Assembly (NCBI RefSeq): GCF_002699985.1
Contig: NZ_LKBT01000023.1
Span: forward strand, 124,001-188,000
DNA from: Pseudomonas sp. ICMP 561
GTDB lineage: Bacteria; Pseudomonadota; Gammaproteobacteria; Pseudomonadales; Pseudomonadaceae
Direction: 5' to 3'
DNA: 64,000 nucleotides
Positions within the stretch are counted from its first letter, which is position 1, and every line of letters begins with the position of its first letter. This document shows positions 60,637 through 64,000 of the stretch, one piece after another. Below the pieces are notes generated by a model. The model was not told where the DNA came from. It saw only the letters and a program-made list of their open reading frames with translations, and did not search any database. A program made the position numbers and the translations under genes.

Positions 60637-61659
60637 ATGCTAAACTCCCGCCCTTCATCCAGCGGTCCCTTCCTTGTGTCCATCGCCCCCATTCACTGGC
60701 AACCCAGCGCGCCGCTCCAACGCCTCGATCTACCTTGGCTAACCCAAGCCGGTATCGAGGTTGCGGTCCTGCGCCTGGATCTTATCGATCCGCTGATCAG
60801 TGGCAACAAGTGGTTCAAGCTCGCTCATCACCTTGCGGCAGCCAGCGAGGTGAATGCGAAAGGCGTTATCAGTCTGGGCGGCGCGCATTCCAATCATCTG
60901 CATGCGTTGGCGGCAGCGGGCAAGCGATTTGGCTTTGCCACGGTCGGATTGTTGCGCGGTCATGCAGTGCAGACGCCCACCACCGTCGATCTACAGGCGT
61001 TCGGCATGCACCTGCACTGGCTTGGCTATGGCGGTTATCGCGCACGCCATGAGCCGGACTTCTGGCCTTCGTGGCTGACGCAATACCCTGATTTCTACCC
61101 GATCCCGGAAGGCGGCGGAGGTTTGCCCGGCGCGCTTGGCTGCGCCGGTTTGCTGGAGATGGCGCACGAACAACTGAGCGAACTGGGCTGGAGCGATTAT
61201 CACGGCTGGTGGCTGGCTGCAGGAACGGGCACCACGCTAGCTGGACTAGTGTTGGCCGAGGACGGCGCGCATCCGGTGTACGGCGCCATGGCGGTGCCGG
61301 ATGATCATGGGGTTGAACAGAATGTCGCGGCAATTCTGGCCCATCGCAAAGCCGGTAGGAGCGAACTTGTTCGCGAAGCGTCTAGCCTGACACACCGCCT
61401 CGCGAACAAGTTCGCTCCTACCGATGGCTACATCCTCATCAGCGCCTCCCGTGGTGGCTTCGCCAAAACCGATCCGCACCTGCTGGATTTCATCGCCAGT
61501 AGCGAATCCCAAAGCGGCATCCCCCTCGAACCGCTGTACACCGGCAAGGCGCTGTTGGCCCTCCACGATGAGGTGGTCGCCGGGCGTTTCCCGGTCGGTA
61601 CGCGGCTGATTTTCATCCACACCGGCGGCCTGCAAGGGCGACGCGCGATGGGCTTGTAA
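60637..61659 (+). CDS. D-cysteine desulfhydrase/ACC deaminase family protein with REPIN insert
   Basis: A 340-residue fold-type II PLP enzyme. The PLP lysine is in SGNKWFKL (about 52), SLGGAHSNHLHALAAAGKRF follows, and AAGTGTTLAG binds phosphate. Residues about 239-262 are encoded by a REPIN (61354-61422, 69 bases, 23 codons, no stop) inserted in frame. The enzyme continues normally after it (DGYILISASRGG). Whether it remains active is unknown. Likely acts on D-cysteine or related amino acids. Confidence 0.85.
   Translation: MLNSRPSSSGPFLVSIAPIHWQPSAPLQRLDLPWLTQAGIEVAVLRLDLIDPLISGNKWFKLAHHLAAASEVNAKGVISLGGAHSNHLHALAAAGKRFGFATVGLLRGHAVQTPTTVDLQAFGMHLHWLGYGGYRARHEPDFWPSWLTQYPDFYPIPEGGGGLPGALGCAGLLEMAHEQLSELGWSDYHGWWLAAGTGTTLAGLVLAEDGAHPVYGAMAVPDDHGVEQNVAAILAHRKAGRSELVREASSLTHRLANKFAPTDGYILISASRGGFAKTDPHLLDFIASSESQSGIPLEPLYTGKALLALHDEVVAGRFPVGTRLIFIHTGGLQGRRAMGL
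61354..61422. repeat. REPIN within a coding sequence
   Basis: GGTAGGAGCGAACTTGTTCG and its inverted arm (to 61422) span exactly 23 codons of the PLP enzyme gene. The same family forms the tandem array at 36719. Confidence 0.9.
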
Positions 61660-61807
61660 TCGTTGATCCAAAGCCTCTGGCATGAATCATGCGCTATCGA
61701 GCAGCGGTGGGGTCGGTCCTGAATACGCGGATGACACTTTTGGAGTGAGCCGTCGCAGTGACTGTCCCGATAATCGATAGCTTCCTGATGAAATGTCGAG
61801 GTCCAGC

Positions 61808-63151
61808 ATGACAAGCGCCGCTACAGAGCAAGTCAGCCCCAAAACGCTGAGAAAAGTGATTGTCGCCGCTGCCATCGGCAACTTTGTCGAATGGTTCGAC
61901 TTCGCCGTTTATGGCTTTCTGGCTACGGCTATCGCCCAGCAGTTCTTCCCCAGTGGAGATGCCAGTGCAGCGCTGTTGAAAACCTTTGCAGTGTTCGCCG
62001 TGGCCTTTGCCTTCCGGCCGCTGGGGGGGATCTTCTTCGGTATGCTCGGCGACCGGATTGGCCGCAAACGCACCTTGGCAATGACCATTCTATTGATGGC
62101 CGCAGCCACCACGCTGATTGGTTTGCTGCCCACCTACGCTGCAATTGGCGTGATGGCGCCGATCCTCCTTACCTTGATCCGCTGCGCCCAAGGCTTCTCG
62201 GCAGGCGGTGAATACGCCGGTGCCTGCGCCTACCTTATGGAGCATGCGCCCAGCGATAAACGTGCCTGGTACGGCAGTTTTGTCCCTGTCTCGACTTTTT
62301 CCGCATTCGCCGCAGCGGCTGTAGTTGCTTACGCCCTTGAGGCTTCACTGTCACCGGAAGCCATGGGCAGTTGGGGCTGGCGCTTGCCGTTCCTGATTGC
62401 TGCGCCGCTGGGTCTGGTCGGTTTGTATCTGCGCTGGAAACTGGATGAAACTCCGGCATTTCAGGCGGTGGCGCAGGAGCATGACGTCGCCCATTCGCCC
62501 CTCAAGGAAACCCTGCGCAACCACGGAGCGGCGATTTGCTGCCTGGGCGCATTCGTGTCGCTGACGGCGTTGTCGTTCTATATGTTCACCACGTACTTCG
62601 CGACTTACCTGCAAGTAGCGGGTGGTCTGAGTCGTGCGACGGCGTTGCTGGTGTCGTTGATTGCATTGCTCTTTGCCGCAGCGATTTGCCCGTTGGCCGG
62701 GTTGTACTCCGACAAGGTCGGGCGCCGCGTGACGGTCATGACCGCGTGCGCGCTGTTGATCGTGGTGGTATTCCCGTCATTCTTGATGGCCAGTTCCGGC
62801 TCGTTCGTGGCGTCCATCGTCGGCGTGATGCTGCTGGCGGTCGGCGCGGTACTGTGTGGCGTGGTCACGGCCGCGCTGCTCTCGGAAACCTTTCCGACCC
62901 GTACGCGCTACACCGCTTCGGCGATCACTTACAACATGGCTTACACCATCTTCGGCGGCACCGCGCCGTTGATGGCGACCTGGCTGATCACCACTACGGG
63001 CAGCAATTTGTCCCCGGCGTTTTACCTGATTGCCGTGGCATTGCTGGCATTGGCGGGTGGCCTGGCGCTGCCGGAGACCTCGCGGATATCGCTGCATGAT
63101 GTGCCGACGGGGCAGAAGGGCGAGCCGGGTGTGGCAGCGACTCAAGTCTAG
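61808..63151 (+). CDS. MFS transporter (metabolite:H+ symporter type)
   Basis: A 447-residue inner-membrane transporter with 12 predicted helices. NFVEWFDFAVYGFLATAIA near the start and the loop motif GMLGDRIGRKRTLAMTI between TM2 and TM3, with a second YSDKVGRRVTVM in the C half, mark the MHS family (proline/betaine, citrate, shikimate). ATG 61808 has GAGG upstream, better than 61793. Substrate unknown. Confidence 0.9.
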   Translation: MTSAATEQVSPKTLRKVIVAAAIGNFVEWFDFAVYGFLATAIAQQFFPSGDASAALLKTFAVFAVAFAFRPLGGIFFGMLGDRIGRKRTLAMTILLMAAATTLIGLLPTYAAIGVMAPILLTLIRCAQGFSAGGEYAGACAYLMEHAPSDKRAWYGSFVPVSTFSAFAAAAVVAYALEASLSPEAMGSWGWRLPFLIAAPLGLVGLYLRWKLDETPAFQAVAQEHDVAHSPLKETLRNHGAAICCLGAFVSLTALSFYMFTTYFATYLQVAGGLSRATALLVSLIALLFAAAICPLAGLYSDKVGRRVTVMTACALLIVVVFPSFLMASSGSFVASIVGVMLLAVGAVLCGVVTAALLSETFPTRTRYTASAITYNMAYTIFGGTAPLMATWLITTTGSNLSPAFYLIAVALLALAGGLALPETSRISLHDVPTGQKGEPGVAATQV

Positions 63152-63168
63152 ATTTGCAATGCAATCCT

Positions 63169-63270
63169 GTGGGAGCCGGGCTTGCCCGCGATACATGAGA
63201 CGCGAACAGAAGCCACACCGCGTTATCGTTTATCGTCGGAATGCCGCCCAGACCAAGCCCGGCTCCCACA
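63169..63270. repeat. REPIN with mismatched arms (second of a reciprocal pair)
   Basis: Short left arm TGTGGGAGCCGGGCTTGCCC, long right arm containing TCGGAATGCCGCCCAGACCA; the reverse arrangement of the element at 60341. Confidence 0.75.
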
Positions 63271-63414
63271 AAAGCCTGCATATCAGTGACAACCCTCTGT
63301 CATCTGCGCAACAAAATGTAGCGGCCATGCCCCAAAAAATGGCACATTGGCGGGCCTTGTGCCGCTGACATATCTTGCAATAACCGGGTCGTGGCACATC
63401 CAATAGCTTCGCGG

Positions 63415-64000
63415 ATGAACTCCATGGACGTAAGCAACGCCTCCACCAGCGCAATTCCTGCTGCAACTCCTCCGAACACCAGCACCAGCAGCCCGCTGGT
63501 CATGCGCATCATCGGTGCTGTGGCACTGGCGCATCTGGTCAACGACTTGATTCAGGCGGTGCTGCCGTCGATCTACCCGCTGCTCAAGGAAAGCTACGGC
63601 CTGACCTTTACGCAGATCGGCCTGATTACCCTGACGTTCCAGATCACTGCCTCGCTGTTGCAACCTTGGGTGGGTTATTACACCGACCGCCATCCCAATC
63701 CGCTGGTATTGCCAGTCGGTTCGCTGTGCACCTTGATCGGTATTCTGATGCTGGCCGTGGTGGGCAGTTTTCCAATGATTCTGCTGGCCTCGGCCCTGAT
63801 CGGTATTGGCTCTTCTACCTTTCACCCGGAAGCTTCACGCATTGCGCGGCTGGCGTCGGGTGGACGGTTTGGACTGGCGCAGTCGACCTTTCAGGTGGGC
63901 GGCAACACCGGCTCAGCGTTTGGCCCGTTGCTGGCGGCAGCGATCATCATTCCGTTCGGTCAGGGGTATGTGGCCTGGTTCGGGCTGGTCGCGCTGTTTT
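63415..64000 (+). CDS. MFS transporter, fosmidomycin-resistance-like (5' part)
   Basis: A partial MFS protein cut by the window edge, about 195 residues. After a Ser/Thr-rich N-terminus (about 30 residues) come membrane helices with HLVNDLIQAVLPSIYPLLKE, TFQITASLLQPWVGYYTDRH and GIGSSTFHPEASRIARLASG, the usual Fsr-family pattern. ATG 63415 or 63424 may be the start. Confidence 0.85.
   Translation, partial: MNSMDVSNASTSAIPAATPPNTSTSSPLVMRIIGAVALAHLVNDLIQAVLPSIYPLLKESYGLTFTQIGLITLTFQITASLLQPWVGYYTDRHPNPLVLPVGSLCTLIGILMLAVVGSFPMILLASALIGIGSSTFHPEASRIARLASGGRFGLAQSTFQVGGNTGSAFGPLLAAAIIIPFGQGYVAWFGLVALF

Overview
The window is Pseudomonas chromosome, most likely from the P. syringae side of the genus. 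The evidence is gene content and order (mltG-tmk-holB-pilZ-tatD; usg-fimV-truA-trpF-accD-folC-dedD-cvpA-purF-metZ), a xylose operon, high GC with Pseudomonas codon use, and many REP/REPIN palindromes of the GTAGGAGCGA type. There is no rRNA, prophage, CRISPR array or complete insertion sequence.

Layout. 1-7.3 kb: housekeeping genes on the plus strand (3' end of mltG, tmk, holB, pilZ, TatD-family nuclease, TetR regulator, DUF4823 lipoprotein, DUF1285, a USG-1 type Asd paralogue). A minus-strand sRNA resembling RgsA sits behind the tatD-family gene. 7.4-19.3 kb: the fimV-to-metZ block and an SDR. 19.5-20 kb: tRNA-Val and two tRNA-Asp. 20.3-22.8 kb: a DsbA-like protein coupled to an exported MBL-fold protein, and a divergent LysR. 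22.9-24.8 kb: an AT-richer island with apparent orphan immunity genes (Tli4-like, colicin-immunity-like) and possible toxin-tail remnants. 24.9-26.6 kb: a CHASE3 chemoreceptor.

27-35.7 kb: a minus-strand catabolic operon of DHDPS-like aldolase, iron alcohol dehydrogenase, four-carbon acid-sugar kinase, PdxA2-like dehydrogenase, Na+/solute symporter, BNR/sialidase-like protein, SDR and DeoR regulator. A cluster of AAACGATCA boxes lies at its promoter. The kinase plus PdxA2 pair predicts that a C4 sugar acid ends as dihydroxyacetone phosphate, but the true substrate is unknown.

36-39 kb: DUF2242 lipoprotein, a tandem REPIN array, and ilvA preceded by a classical four-segment attenuator with an isoleucine-rich leader peptide and by a second small ORF that overlaps the ilvA start. 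39-42.7 kb: a 28-codon ORF, an AraC regulator with a nitrilase-fold protein lacking its cysteine, and an HDOD protein. 42.8-49.6 kb: xylHGFA (minus) with divergent xylR. 49.9-57.6 kb: a Nudix fusion protein, TetR, exported GH3 and GH128 glycosidases, small unknown genes and a HAD phosphatase. 58.3-64 kb: fadH, a D-cysteine desulfhydrase-like PLP enzyme carrying an in-frame REPIN, and two MFS transporters, the last cut by the window edge.

The observations most worth following are the ilvA attenuator with its coupled small ORF, the catabolic operon of unknown substrate, the orphan immunity island, the REPIN inside an open gene, chimeric REPINs, and two enzyme homologues that have lost their catalytic cysteine. 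All calls rest on reading the sequence; no database search was possible.
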